Shown here one piece after another: positions 53,114-62,346 of a DNA stretch of 64,000 nt; position 1 is the stretch's first letter, and each line of letters starts with the position of its first letter. The notes below the pieces were generated by a model. The model saw nothing but the letters and a program-made list of their open reading frames with translations, made no database searches and was not told the DNA's origin. The DNA comes from Neorhizobium sp. NCHU2750 (GTDB taxonomy: Bacteria; Pseudomonadota; Alphaproteobacteria; Rhizobiales; Rhizobiaceae): contig NZ_CP030828.1 of assembly GCF_003597675.1 (NCBI RefSeq), forward strand, positions 186,001 through 250,000, written 5' to 3'. The translations under genes were made by a program, and so were the position numbers.

Positions 53114-53152
53114 CAGTAAAAAACATGAATTTAAAATACCACTTTTTTACTG
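53114..53152. promoter_or_regulatory. AT-rich inverted repeat after the ABC operon
   Basis: CAGTAAAAAA (53114-53123) and TTTTTTACTG (53143-53152) are perfect inverted 10-mers with a 19-base spacer, 54 bp after the ATPase stop and 128 bp before acnB. It may be a weak terminator or a binding site in the acnB promoter region; a TTGTCA-N17-TAATCC promoter-like pair follows at 53165-53193. Confidence 0.45.
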
Positions 53153-53235
53153 GAGTGCGGTATCTTGTCACACGATCATGGCTGGCGTAATCCAGATCCG
53201 TTATGCCTTGGGCTGACTACGAATTTCGTTTGGTG

Positions 53236-53252
53236 GCGCTGCTTTTCAGCGC
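53236..53252 (+). promoter_or_regulatory. Leader hairpin upstream of acnB
   Basis: GCGCTG (53236-53241) and CAGCGC (53247-53252) form a 6-bp stem with a CTTTT loop, 27 bp upstream of the acnB ATG, which itself has no good ribosome site. A role in translation control is possible. Confidence 0.35.
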
Positions 53253-53279
53253 TCAAAATGCCATCACGTTGGGACTGCG

Positions 53280-56069
53280 ATGAACCTTTACTTGGACTAC
53301 CTGGCTGAGATCAAAAGCAGAGAAACTCAAGGGCTCGCGCCGAAGCCGATCGATGACGGCGCGCTTGTCGCCGAGATCATCAAGCTGATCGAGGATGCGG
53401 GCAGCGAGCATCGGAAAGATGCCCTGCATTTCTTCATCTACAATACGTTGCCGGGTACGACCAGCGCAGCGGGCGTGAAGGCGGCATTCCTCAAGAAAAT
53501 CATTCTCGGCGAGACCATCGTCCCCGAGATCACTCCCAAATTCGCTCTCGAACTTCTTTCCCATATGAAGGGCGGACCGTCGGTGAAGGTTCTTCTCGAC
53601 ATCGCCCTTGGCGATGCGCCGGCAATTGCCGCGCAGGCAGGAGAGGTCCTGAAGACCCAGGTCTTCCTTTACGATGCCGACATGTTCCGCTTGCGCGATG
53701 CCTACAAGGCAGGCAACGCCGTCGCGAAGGGCGTGCTGGAGAGCTATGCCAAGGCCGAGTTCTTCACCAAGCTTCCCGATGTCGAGGACGAGATCAAGAT
53801 CGTCACCTTCATCGCCGCCGAAGGCGATATCTCGACGGACCTTCTGTCTCCCGGCAATCAGGCGCATTCGCGGTCGGACCGTCAGTTGCACGGCCAGTGC
53901 ATGATCACGCCGGAAGCGCAGGCGGAGATCGTCGCGCTACAGAAGCAGCATCCCGACAAGCGGGTGATGATGATCGCTGAAAAGGGCACGATGGGCGTGG
54001 GTTCGTCGCGCATGTCCGGCGTCAACAACGTGGCGCTTTGGACGGGCAAGCAGGCAAGCCCCTACGTCCCCTTCGTCAACGTGGCACCGATCGTTGCAGG
54101 CACCAACGGCATCTCGCCGATTTTCGCCACAACCGTGGACGTGACCGGCGGTATCGGCCTTAACCTGAAGAACTGGGTGAAGAAGACCGGCGAAGACGGC
54201 AAGCCGATCCTGAACAACGAAGGCAATCCGATCCTCGACCAGAAGTTCTCGGTCGAGACCGGAACTGTTCTGAAGATCGACGCCAAGACCAAGAAGCTGC
54301 GTGACGAGAATGGCGAGGAACTGGTGGATATCGCCTCCTCCTTCACGCCGCAGAAGATGGAGTTCATGAAGGCGGGCAGCTCCTACGCCATCGTTTTCGG
54401 CAAGAAGCTCCAGACCTTCGCCGCCCAGGCGCTCGGCGTCGAGCCGACGCCGGTATTTGCGCCGAACAAGGAAATTGCCATCGAAGGTCAGGGCCTCACT
54501 GCCGTCGAAAAGATCTTCAACCGCAACGCGGTGGGCGTTACGCCGGGCAAGATCCTGCATGCAGGTTCGGACGTTCGCGTGAAGGTCAACATCGTCGGCT
54601 CGCAGGATACGACCGGCCTGATGACAGCGCAGGAGCTCGAGGCGATGGCGGCAACCGTCATCTCGCCGCTGGTTGACGGCGCCTATCAGTCGGGCTGCCA
54701 TACGGCATCCGTCTGGGACAAGAAGGCCCAGGCGAATATTCCGAAGCTGATGTCCTTCATGAACAATTTCGGCGTCATCACCGCGCGTGACCCGAAAGGC
54801 GTGTACCATTCGATGACGGACGTCATCCATAAGGTGCTCAACGACATCACCGTGGATGATTGGGCGATCATCATCGGCGGCGACAGCCACACGCGCATGT
54901 CCAAGGGCGTGGCCTTCGGTGCCGACTCCGGCACGGTGGCATTGGCACTGGCAACCGGCGAGGCGACCATGCCGATCCCGCAGTCGGTCAAGGTGACCTT
55001 CAAGGGCACGATGCATCCGTACATGGACTTCCGCGACGTTGTCCATGCAACGCAGGCGCAGATGCTCAAGCAGTGTGGCGACAACGTCTTCCAGGGCCGT
55101 ATCATCGAAGTGCATATCGGTACGCTGCTGGCCGACCAGGCCTTCACCTTCACCGACTGGACGGCTGAAATGAAGGCCAAGGCCTCGATCTGTATCACCG
55201 AGGACGAGACGCTGATCGAGTCGCTCGAAATCGCCAAGTCGCGCATCCAGATCATGATCGACAAGGGCATGGACAATGCCGCGGCTACACTGAAGGGCCT
55301 GATCGACAAGGCTGACCAGCGCATCGCCGAAATCCGTTCGGGTGAAAAGCCTGCGCTCTCTCCGGATGAGAATGCGAAATATTTCGCCGAGGTGGTAGTT
55401 GATCTCGACATTATCGACGAGCCGATGATCGCCGATCCCGATGTCAACAATGCCGATGTCTCCAGGCGCTATACCCACGACACGATCCGCCCCGTTTCCT
55501 ATTATGGCGGCACCAAGAAGGTCGATCTCGGCTTTGTCGGTTCGTGCATGGTGCATAAGGGCGATATGAAGATCGTCGCACAGATGCTCAAGAACCTGGA
55601 AAAGGATACGGGCAAGGTGGAATTCAAGGCGCCGCTCGTCGTCGCGGCTCCGACCTACAACATCATCGACGAATTGAAGGCCGAAGGGGATTGGGAAATC
55701 CTCCAGAAGTATTCGGGCTTCGAGTTCGATGACCTGAAGCCGAAGACCACCAATCGCACCGAATACGAGAACATCCTGTACCTCGAGCGGCCGGGCTGCA
55801 ATCTCTGCATGGGCAACCAGGAAAAGGCGGAGAAGGGCGATACCGTACTGGCCACCTCGACTCGTCTATTCCAGGGGCGCGTCGTAGAAGACACCGCTGA
55901 AAAGAAGGGAGAATCGCTTCTCGCCTCGACGCCGGTAGTGGTCCTGTCGGCGATTCTTGGAAGGACGCCGAGCGCGGAAGAGTACAAGGCAGCGGTCGAA
56001 GGAATCGACCTCACCAAGTTCGCTCCGCCGAAGGCAGCTCCGATCGATTCCCTGTCCGTTCAATACTAA
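53280..56069 (+). CDS. acnB: Aconitate hydratase B / 2-methylisocitrate dehydratase
   Basis: Cytosolic Fe-S enzyme of 929 residues that interconverts citrate and isocitrate and can act on 2-methylisocitrate. AcnB layout: N-terminal HEAT-like domain (1-160), swivel domain (about 165-390), then the catalytic domains. 4Fe-4S ligands are Cys756 (GFVGSCMVHKGD), Cys840 and Cys843 (PGCNLCMGNQEKA); substrate-site segments GGDSHTRMS and SGCHTASVWD are intact. It is about 60 residues longer than the 865-residue E. coli enzyme, partly from an insert between Cys756 and Cys840. It stands alone, without other cycle genes. Most alphaproteobacteria rely on AcnA, so this may be a second aconitase. Confidence 0.95.
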   Translation: MNLYLDYLAEIKSRETQGLAPKPIDDGALVAEIIKLIEDAGSEHRKDALHFFIYNTLPGTTSAAGVKAAFLKKIILGETIVPEITPKFALELLSHMKGGPSVKVLLDIALGDAPAIAAQAGEVLKTQVFLYDADMFRLRDAYKAGNAVAKGVLESYAKAEFFTKLPDVEDEIKIVTFIAAEGDISTDLLSPGNQAHSRSDRQLHGQCMITPEAQAEIVALQKQHPDKRVMMIAEKGTMGVGSSRMSGVNNVALWTGKQASPYVPFVNVAPIVAGTNGISPIFATTVDVTGGIGLNLKNWVKKTGEDGKPILNNEGNPILDQKFSVETGTVLKIDAKTKKLRDENGEELVDIASSFTPQKMEFMKAGSSYAIVFGKKLQTFAAQALGVEPTPVFAPNKEIAIEGQGLTAVEKIFNRNAVGVTPGKILHAGSDVRVKVNIVGSQDTTGLMTAQELEAMAATVISPLVDGAYQSGCHTASVWDKKAQANIPKLMSFMNNFGVITARDPKGVYHSMTDVIHKVLNDITVDDWAIIIGGDSHTRMSKGVAFGADSGTVALALATGEATMPIPQSVKVTFKGTMHPYMDFRDVVHATQAQMLKQCGDNVFQGRIIEVHIGTLLADQAFTFTDWTAEMKAKASICITEDETLIESLEIAKSRIQIMIDKGMDNAAATLKGLIDKADQRIAEIRSGEKPALSPDENAKYFAEVVVDLDIIDEPMIADPDVNNADVSRRYTHDTIRPVSYYGGTKKVDLGFVGSCMVHKGDMKIVAQMLKNLEKDTGKVEFKAPLVVAAPTYNIIDELKAEGDWEILQKYSGFEFDDLKPKTTNRTEYENILYLERPGCNLCMGNQEKAEKGDTVLATSTRLFQGRVVEDTAEKKGESLLASTPVVVLSAILGRTPSAEEYKAAVEGIDLTKFAPPKAAPIDSLSVQY

Positions 56070-56091
56070 GGATAGCGGTGACATGTTGTGC

Positions 56092-56127
56092 CGAAAGGGC
56101 GGCCGATTTCGTCGGCATGCCCTTTCG
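56092..56127 (+). terminator. Nested hairpin after acnB
   Basis: CGAAAGGGC (56092-56100) pairs with GCCCTTTCG (56119-56127); inside the loop GCCGA (56102-56106) pairs with TCGGC (56112-56116). No T-tract. Located 23 bp after the acnB stop. Confidence 0.5.
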
Positions 56128-56249
56128 CCAAGCGCGTATTTGCTTTCCCATCAAGCGTCATTGCCGTGAGGTTCAGTTTGCGGCAATGGCTGGAGTCCGT
56201 ATCGCGGATGCGAACCGATTGATCGGCAAACGCAGCGCCGGTCGCGGTT

Positions 56250-58022
56250 TTATGATCCGTTCGATTGATGCGGCCTCTCAGCTTTTGCGTCCTTTTCTAT
56301 GGAGATCGGTGCTTCAAGGCAGACGCAATTGCGGCCAGCGGACTTGGCTGCATACAGAGCCTTGTCGGCGGCACGAAACAGGTCGTCGGAGCTTCTGCCC
56401 GGCCTGCTTTTCGCGACTCCAAAGCTGGCAGTCACATTCAATGTCTGATCGGGGCTGATGGTTATCCCTGTATCGGCTATCGCTTCGCGAAGAGATTCGG
56501 CGACGCGTCTCAGCACTTCGATATTTGCGTTTTCGATCAATATTGCGAACTCCTCTCCTCCGAACCGCGCGACGATATCGCCTGAGCGCACATTGCGGGA
56601 AAGAAGCTGGGCAACCGACTTCAGTACGGTGTCACCAGTGGCATGGCCGTAGGTATCATTGATGCTTTTGAACCGGTCTATGTCCACGATAATCAGGCCG
56701 ACATCTGGCTTAGCAACAACTCCATCGCGAGAGGGGGAAAACCTCTGATCGAAGCTGCGGCGGTTCAGCAGCCCGGTCAGACCGTCCGTCGTCGCTTGAA
56801 ACATAAGCTGCGCGGTCAGTTGCTGTCGCTCCAGGAGCTTTGCTCGCAGGACGTTGAGCGCCGTGAATACTTCCTCGATCTCGGCCCTACCTTTTTCGGG
56901 GGGCAGATCGGTATCGAGTTCTCGATCCTCCGCCAGCAGAACAATATGGTCACGCGCTTTCAGCAGAGGCTCGAATATCATTCTTTGCGTGCCAACCAAG
57001 AGCACGACGTCGATGAGCACGATGAGTACTGTGAGGACAGCGACCCAGAAGAACCAAAGCGAGGCCGAATGCAGCTCACGATCTGCCTTTTCCAGCATCA
57101 GATTGAGGTAAGAGAGGCGAATTTGCTCGAGCGGTGCGAAAGTCGGCACAATGGCATCGGTCATCGTCGCTGTCGTGAACGAGAAGTTTCCGGTTGCCGC
57201 CTCCCTTTCCAGGCGGTCGACGATATCCATCCCATCGCCGAAAAAGATGACTTCGACATCGGCAATGGACTTGGAAAGCGACGGATATCGTTCCAGATGT
57301 GGTCTCGTTAATTCCCACAGCTGACGAATTCGGCCGAAGGTCTGTTGCAGTCTCTTTTGATCGTCGGCGGTAATGGCTGCGCGTTTGGCGATATAGGGCG
57401 TCAGGATCGAACCGAGGCGGCCGGCAAAATCTCGGATTTCGAAGAGATTCTGGCCGATCAGCGCCTGATCCGCCAAGCTCTCGCCACTGCCATTCGTTTC
57501 CAGTGCGGTCGCATTGATAAGCGGGCGAATGGCATCGACGGCATTGAGCATTCCGCTGATCGCTTCGCGGATCATTCCCAGGTCTCGGTCCGCGAAAGGT
57601 CGAGCAAGAAGTCTGTCGACCTTCAGCCTCGCCTCCGCAAGCTCGGTCTTGGTTCGCAACAGTTCATTCTTCCCCTTCTCCGGGTCAAGCTGGGTGATGC
57701 GCTGCAGACTTTCATTGCTATTGGCTCGGAACTTTATCAGGCGCTGTGCTACTTCCGAACTTGGGGCAAAATCCCCTCCAAGCATCGTGTTCGTGGGGCC
57801 ACGCTCGGCTGATATGACGTTGGCTGCGATCAGGACTTCACGATAGAGCCTAAGCGCTTGATGGCTGCGCTTCGCATGCAGATAATGGCTTGCTATCGTG
57901 ATCAAGAGCGCTGCGGCAAGCGCCAGTGACAAGCCAAGAAGAGTAAGGCAGCCATAGGCCACTTGCGCGCGCAGTGCAGTTTTCCGAAGCGATAATCTTT
58001 CGATGATACGCGGCACTCCCAA
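56250..58022 (-). CDS. Membrane-anchored diguanylate cyclase (GGDEF domain)
   Basis: Inner-membrane c-di-GMP synthase of 590 residues. First span at about 22-47, a long helical periplasmic sensor region (48-315) of unknown ligand, second span at about 320-345, a HAMP-like linker, then the GGDEF domain (about 410-570). The active site is GGEEF with an intact inhibitory site R-x-x-D five residues before it (RSGDIVARFGGEEF), and DIDRFKSINDTYGH supplies Mg2+ ligands. No EAL domain. The start is TTG at 58022, 8 bases after AAGGAGG; a GTG two codons on is the alternative. It is convergent with acnB and probably a monocistronic signalling gene. Confidence 0.93.
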   Translation of the reverse strand: MGVPRIIERLSLRKTALRAQVAYGCLTLLGLSLALAAALLITIASHYLHAKRSHQALRLYREVLIAANVISAERGPTNTMLGGDFAPSSEVAQRLIKFRANSNESLQRITQLDPEKGKNELLRTKTELAEARLKVDRLLARPFADRDLGMIREAISGMLNAVDAIRPLINATALETNGSGESLADQALIGQNLFEIRDFAGRLGSILTPYIAKRAAITADDQKRLQQTFGRIRQLWELTRPHLERYPSLSKSIADVEVIFFGDGMDIVDRLEREAATGNFSFTTATMTDAIVPTFAPLEQIRLSYLNLMLEKADRELHSASLWFFWVAVLTVLIVLIDVVLLVGTQRMIFEPLLKARDHIVLLAEDRELDTDLPPEKGRAEIEEVFTALNVLRAKLLERQQLTAQLMFQATTDGLTGLLNRRSFDQRFSPSRDGVVAKPDVGLIIVDIDRFKSINDTYGHATGDTVLKSVAQLLSRNVRSGDIVARFGGEEFAILIENANIEVLRRVAESLREAIADTGITISPDQTLNVTASFGVAKSRPGRSSDDLFRAADKALYAAKSAGRNCVCLEAPISIEKDAKAERPHQSNGS

Positions 58023-58473
58023 AGGCCACTCCTCCTTATGTGATTGGTGCTCCTGTTTTACGGGAAAATCAACAATGACTAATTAAAGTTCAGGGGGAAT
58101 ATTCGAGTCTATGCAACCTTTGCGGTGAACTCGCGCGTAACGGCGGTTTCTTACTTTGACAGCATGTGCTCGAAAGCCGATGGCTATGGAGAACCCTGCG
58201 GCACATCAGATCGAACTCAAGATGAGTTATGACGGTAGTCGATTTTACTTCTGTCTGACGGCGCGCCTCAACGATGCCGCTTCGATGATCGATTTGCTCA
58301 TTTTTCCTGCACCGGTTGCGCAAGCCTTAAGCATATGATCTAGCGAAGAAATTTTACTGCGCGGAACGACAAGAATATGTGCGCCCGCCGACAATGGTAC
58401 TCGGCCCGATTGCCCCTAAGCTCCATCCTGTCTGCTGCGTGAAAAAAGCAGCATCTAACCAATGGAGCGGGAC
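58023..58473. other. Divergent intergenic region
   Basis: About 450 bp holding the promoters of the cyclase (minus) and of the ABC operon (plus). No supported gene: 60-77-residue frames at 58090-58338 lack ribosome sites. TGCTGC (58433-58438) and GCAGCA (58448-58453) form a 6-bp hairpin 20 bp before the binding-protein start. Confidence 0.5.
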
Positions 58474-59394
58474 ATGAAAACATTTGGAACTGGGAGTATT
58501 AAGACCCTTCGCCGGACATGGCTTGGCCTCGGCTTTGCTGCCCATCTTTTCGCGGCCGCAATGGGTGCTGTAATCTTCGCGCCATCGTCGGAGGCCCAGG
58601 CCGCAGCACCGGCTGCCTGCGCCGACCTGCAGGCAAAATATCCGTCGTTGAAGGGCAAGACGCTGGTCAACGCCATCAATCCGCATACGCCGGGCTACGA
58701 AGCGCTCGATCCGAACGATCCGACCAAATATGTCGGCTTCGACATCGATCTTGGCGAGGCGATCGGTGATTGCCTCGGGTTCAAGGTGGAATACAAGTCT
58801 GTCACCTTCGCCGCACTTTTGACGACGCTGCAGGCCGGCCAGGCGGATATCGTCATTTCCGATATCTACGCCACCAAGGATCGCGCCAAGGCCGGCGACT
58901 TCATCACTTATCTGAAGGTCTATGACGGCGTTCTCGTCGCCAAGGGCAATCCGAAGAAGATCGATGGCATCAACAAGTCGCTCTGCGGCACGGTTGCCGC
59001 TGAGAACACTGGCTATGTCGAGGTACCGCTGATCCAGGCACTGGAGGCGGAATGCAAGGCAGCCGGACTGGCGGCGCCTGAAATCCAGCTCTACGACAAC
59101 AATGCCAACTGCATCCAGGCGATCCTGGCCGGCCGCGCCGACACCTATATCAACGACGTCAACACCGTCGATGGTGCGGTCAAGGCCTATCCTGACAAGC
59201 TGGAAAAGGCGACGGCCGTCACCTTGCCCTACTCGGTCGGCATCGCCGTGCCGCTCGGCAAGCATGACTTCCGCGCAGCGATCATGGCGGCCCTCACTGA
59301 AATCCAAAAGTCCGGCCAGCAGGTCGAGATGATGAAGAAGTGGAACCTTCCGGAAGCCCAGATGGAAGAGCCTAAGCTCGTTCTGGCCGACTGA
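58474..59394 (+). CDS. ABC transporter substrate-binding protein, amino-acid family 3
   Basis: Periplasmic binding protein of 306 residues, SBP_bac_3. Long signal peptide (LGLGFAAHLFAAAMGAVIFA region, cleavage near residue 45). Marks: KYVGFDIDLGEAIGDCLG, VTFAALLTTLQAGQADIVIS and AAENTGYVEVPLIQALEAEC. The ATG at 58474 follows GGAGCGGGAC; an earlier ATG at 58462 is less well placed. It opens the operon with the permease-ATPase fusion, amidase and AraC-amidase gene. Polar amino acids or opine-like compounds are the usual ligands. Confidence 0.92.
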   Translation: MKTFGTGSIKTLRRTWLGLGFAAHLFAAAMGAVIFAPSSEAQAAAPAACADLQAKYPSLKGKTLVNAINPHTPGYEALDPNDPTKYVGFDIDLGEAIGDCLGFKVEYKSVTFAALLTTLQAGQADIVISDIYATKDRAKAGDFITYLKVYDGVLVAKGNPKKIDGINKSLCGTVAAENTGYVEVPLIQALEAECKAAGLAAPEIQLYDNNANCIQAILAGRADTYINDVNTVDGAVKAYPDKLEKATAVTLPYSVGIAVPLGKHDFRAAIMAALTEIQKSGQQVEMMKKWNLPEAQMEEPKLVLAD

Positions 59395-59410
59395 GCTTTT
59401 TTCCACCAAC

Positions 59411-59436
59411 TGACCGGGCGCTTCCAGGCCCGGTCA
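59411..59436 (+). promoter_or_regulatory. Hairpin between binding-protein and permease genes
   Basis: TGACCGGG (59411-59418) and CCCGGTCA (59429-59436) form an 8-bp stem with a 10-base loop. Such hairpins after binding-protein genes often protect the upstream message and lower expression of the membrane parts. Confidence 0.6.
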
Positions 59437-59462
59437 ATGCTCCTCGAACGCCAAGCAGGCCG

Positions 59463-61070
59463 ATGGATCTCTTCCTTCATTATCTCAGCCAGCCCTACCT
59501 GATGACCGGCATCGTCTATACGCTGCTGATCACCTGTTATGGGCTCGCCGGCGGTGCCGTCATGGGTATCGTGCTTGCCGCCATGCAACTCAGCCGCTTT
59601 CGCATGCTGGCAGTCATTGCGCGCGCTTACGCAATCATCTTTCGCGGCACGCCGCTGATCCTGCAGATGATCTTCTGCTACAATGCCTTGCCGATGATCG
59701 GCATCCGACTCACCGCCATCGAGGCGGCAAGCCTGGCGCTCGCATTGAACGAGGCGCCGTTCATCGCCGAAATCATCCGCGCCAACGTAATTGCCGTCGA
59801 TCGTGGACAGATTGCGGCAGGTCAGGCGCTCGGCATGCGGCCACTTGCGATCATGCTGCGCATCGTCGTGCCTCAGGCCTTCCGCACCATGGTGCCCGGG
59901 CTCGGCAATGAGGCGGTCAGCGCGCTGAAGAATTCTTCGCTCGCCTCGGTCGTATCGGTGCAGGAACTGACCCTGCGCAGTACCCAGCTGGCATCATCGA
60001 CCTTCGACTTCTTCTCTATCTTCTTCGCCTCCGGGTTGATGTATCTGGTCCTGACAGGCGCGATTGCCGTCATCCAACTCGTCGTTGAAGCAACGCTGGA
60101 CCTCGAAAAGCAGAAGAATGGCAGCAGTTTGGAGCGGCTTCTACCCTGGCGCCGGGCGGAGACTGTTGAAGATCTCCCCGCCGATCCTGTGCCCCCGGTC
60201 GTTGCTGTTGAGGTGCCGCTGCCGCCCGCAACTGTGAAAGCATCGCGCCCGCTCGACAAGGAGAAGCGTTGGGCGGCGCTCACCACCAGTCGTGCTGCAG
60301 TTGACATCCGCGATCTGCGCAAGAGCTATTCTGGTCGTACGGTATTGGGCGGACTAAGCCTCGATGTGCGCATCGGCGAGGTGGTGGCACTGCTGGGACC
60401 AAGCGGATCCGGAAAGAGCACGCTTCTGCGCTGCATCAATCACCTGGAAACCTGGGACAGCGGGGTGATCGAGGTTCTCGGGCGACGGATCGGCACCGGA
60501 GCGGACGGAAAGCCGCTTTCTCCGCGTGCGATTGCCAATGAGCGAGCCAGTGTCGGTGTCGGCATGGTATTCCAGAATTTCAATCTGTTCGGCCACCTGA
60601 CGGCCAGGGAGAACATTGCAGGCCCGCTACGTTGGGTACAGGGGCTCTCGGTCAGCGAAGCGGGCCGACGGGCAGATGAACTTCTCGCCCGCGTCGGTCT
60701 TTCGCATCGGGCAGATGCCCTGCCACGTCACATGTCGGGTGGCCAGCAGCAGCGTGTCGCCATTGCCCGAGCGCTTGCGCCCAATCCCGCCATCCTGCTT
60801 CTCGACGAGCCGACCTCGGCGCTCGATCCGGAACTGGTCAGTGAGGTGCTTGAGGTGATCCGTCGGCTGGCAGTCGAGGACGGGCTGACAATGGTGATTT
60901 CCACCCACCAGATCGGCTTTGCCCGCGATGTGGCCGACCGGGCGGTGTTTCTCGCCGAAGGTGTGATTGTCGAACAGGGGGCTGCAGACGAAATGCTTGT
61001 CAGACCCAAGAACCCGCGCACCGCGCAATTCCTTCAGATCATGGAAGACGAGGCCGGCCAGACCGTATGA
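59463..61070 (+). CDS. Amino-acid ABC transporter permease/ATP-binding fusion protein
   Basis: Inner-membrane protein of 535 residues combining both transporter functions. Residues 1-225: HisM-type permease with about five spans, FRGTPLILQMIFCYNALPM and EAA loop GQIAAGQALGMRPLAIMLRI. A proline-rich linker (about 228-262) follows. Residues 278-530: ATPase with Walker A GPSGSGKST, FQNFNLFGHLTARENI, signature MSGGQQQR, ILLLDEPTSALDPELV and switch STHQIGFARDVA. A homodimer would give the full 2+2 transporter. Fusions of this order are known in other bacteria. It works with the binding protein at 58474. Confidence 0.93.
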   Translation: MDLFLHYLSQPYLMTGIVYTLLITCYGLAGGAVMGIVLAAMQLSRFRMLAVIARAYAIIFRGTPLILQMIFCYNALPMIGIRLTAIEAASLALALNEAPFIAEIIRANVIAVDRGQIAAGQALGMRPLAIMLRIVVPQAFRTMVPGLGNEAVSALKNSSLASVVSVQELTLRSTQLASSTFDFFSIFFASGLMYLVLTGAIAVIQLVVEATLDLEKQKNGSSLERLLPWRRAETVEDLPADPVPPVVAVEVPLPPATVKASRPLDKEKRWAALTTSRAAVDIRDLRKSYSGRTVLGGLSLDVRIGEVVALLGPSGSGKSTLLRCINHLETWDSGVIEVLGRRIGTGADGKPLSPRAIANERASVGVGMVFQNFNLFGHLTARENIAGPLRWVQGLSVSEAGRRADELLARVGLSHRADALPRHMSGGQQQRVAIARALAPNPAILLLDEPTSALDPELVSEVLEVIRRLAVEDGLTMVISTHQIGFARDVADRAVFLAEGVIVEQGAADEMLVRPKNPRTAQFLQIMEDEAGQTV

Positions 61071-61104
61071 CGGTCCGCGGCGAGCCTAGCAATCGGAGAA
61101 CCAG

Positions 61105-62346
61105 ATGAAACACTACACACTGCCAGTTTCGCCTTCCACGGTGCATTGGGGCTATTTCAGCAAGGCGGTCGAACCGGCTCTGGTGCTGAAGTCCGGTGAC
61201 CGCGCGACGATCGAAACGCTCACCCATCACGCCAACGACGATTACGAGCGGATGATCGAAGGTGATCCGGCAGCGGAAGCGATCTTTCACTGGACGAAGG
61301 AACAGAAGACGATCTCGCGACGTGGTTCAGGCCCAACCGAAGGACCGTTCAAGATCGGAGCAGGCGAGGGGGTTGGTGTTCATCTTTTGACCGGTCCCAT
61401 CGCCATCGAGGGCGCCGAACCGGGCGATATCCTGGAGGTGCGCGTTCTCGATGTCCGACCGCGCCCAAGCTGCAGCGCCTGCTATGCCGGTCGTTGCTTC
61501 GGCTCGAATGCAGCAGCGAACTGGGGCTTTCACTATCACGACCTGATCGAGGAGCCGAAGCCACGCGAAGTAGTAACAATCTTCGAGCTGGACACAGCCG
61601 GCGAGCCCTTTGCCAAGGCAGTCTACAATTACATCTGGACGCCGCAGACCGATCCGGACGGCATCGTCCATCCGACCATCGATTATCCCGGTGTTCGGGT
61701 CGATCATCGGTTGGTCAAACGGCGTGAAAATATCCTGCAAAATGTGCGCGTTCCTGCACGCCTGCATTTCGGCACGATGGGCCTGGCGCCGGCCGAAGCC
61801 GATTTCGTCAGCTCCATCCCCCCTTCCTATACAGGCGGCAATATTGATGACTGGCGGATCGGCCGCGGTGCACGCATGTATTACCCGGTCGCCGTCGACG
61901 GCGCCTATTTCTCCGTCGGTGATCCCCATGCGGCACAGGGCGATAGCGAACTCGGCGGCACGGCGATCGAGACATCGCTGACCGGGGATTTCGAATTCGT
62001 CCTGCACAAAAAGGAGGATCTGGCCGGCACGATCCTCGAAGGGTTGTCGCATCCGATGCTGGAAACCGAGGAGCAGTGGTCGGTCTATGGCTTTACCTAC
62101 GCCAACTATCTCGAAAGCCTCGGTGTCAACGCGCAAACGGAAATCGCCCAGCATTCCAGCGTCGACCGTGCAATGCGCGATGCATTTCGCAAGCTCCGCC
62201 GCTTCCTGATGACCGCGCATAAACTCAGCGAGGACGAGGCGATCGCATTGATGTCGGTCGCGGCTGATTTCGGTGTGACGCAGGTGGTCGACGCCAATTG
62301 GGGCGTTCACGGATCGATCCGTAAGAACGTATTCCGATGCTATTGA
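61105..62346 (+). CDS. Acetamidase/formamidase family protein
   Basis: Predicted cytosolic amidase of 413 residues (FmdA/AmdA family) releasing ammonia from a short amide. Marks: VHWGYFSKAVEPAL, SGDRATIETLTHHAND, IFHWTKEQKTISRRGSGP, GAGEGVGVHLLTGPI, EPGDILEVRVLDVRPRP, CFGSNAAANWGFHYHDLI and DAGDPHAAQGDSE-like VGDPHAAQGDSELGGTAIE. The ATG at 61105 has GGAGAA upstream. It follows the transporter gene by 34 bp and its last codons overlap the AraC-amidase frame. Substrate is presumably an amide or formyl compound imported by the upstream system; the family's best-known substrates are formamide and acetamide. Confidence 0.9.
   Translation: MKHYTLPVSPSTVHWGYFSKAVEPALVLKSGDRATIETLTHHANDDYERMIEGDPAAEAIFHWTKEQKTISRRGSGPTEGPFKIGAGEGVGVHLLTGPIAIEGAEPGDILEVRVLDVRPRPSCSACYAGRCFGSNAAANWGFHYHDLIEEPKPREVVTIFELDTAGEPFAKAVYNYIWTPQTDPDGIVHPTIDYPGVRVDHRLVKRRENILQNVRVPARLHFGTMGLAPAEADFVSSIPPSYTGGNIDDWRIGRGARMYYPVAVDGAYFSVGDPHAAQGDSELGGTAIETSLTGDFEFVLHKKEDLAGTILEGLSHPMLETEEQWSVYGFTYANYLESLGVNAQTEIAQHSSVDRAMRDAFRKLRRFLMTAHKLSEDEAIALMSVAADFGVTQVVDANWGVHGSIRKNVFRCY

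Noticed and set aside
53937..55556. 539-codon open frame on the minus strand
   Set aside because: It is antisense to acnB, whose protein is unmistakable; long antisense frames are a by-product of GC-rich codon use.
59463..61070. Permease-ATPase fusion as a novel architecture
   Set aside because: Amino-acid ABC permease/ATPase fusions of this order are already known in other bacteria, so it is annotated but not claimed as new.
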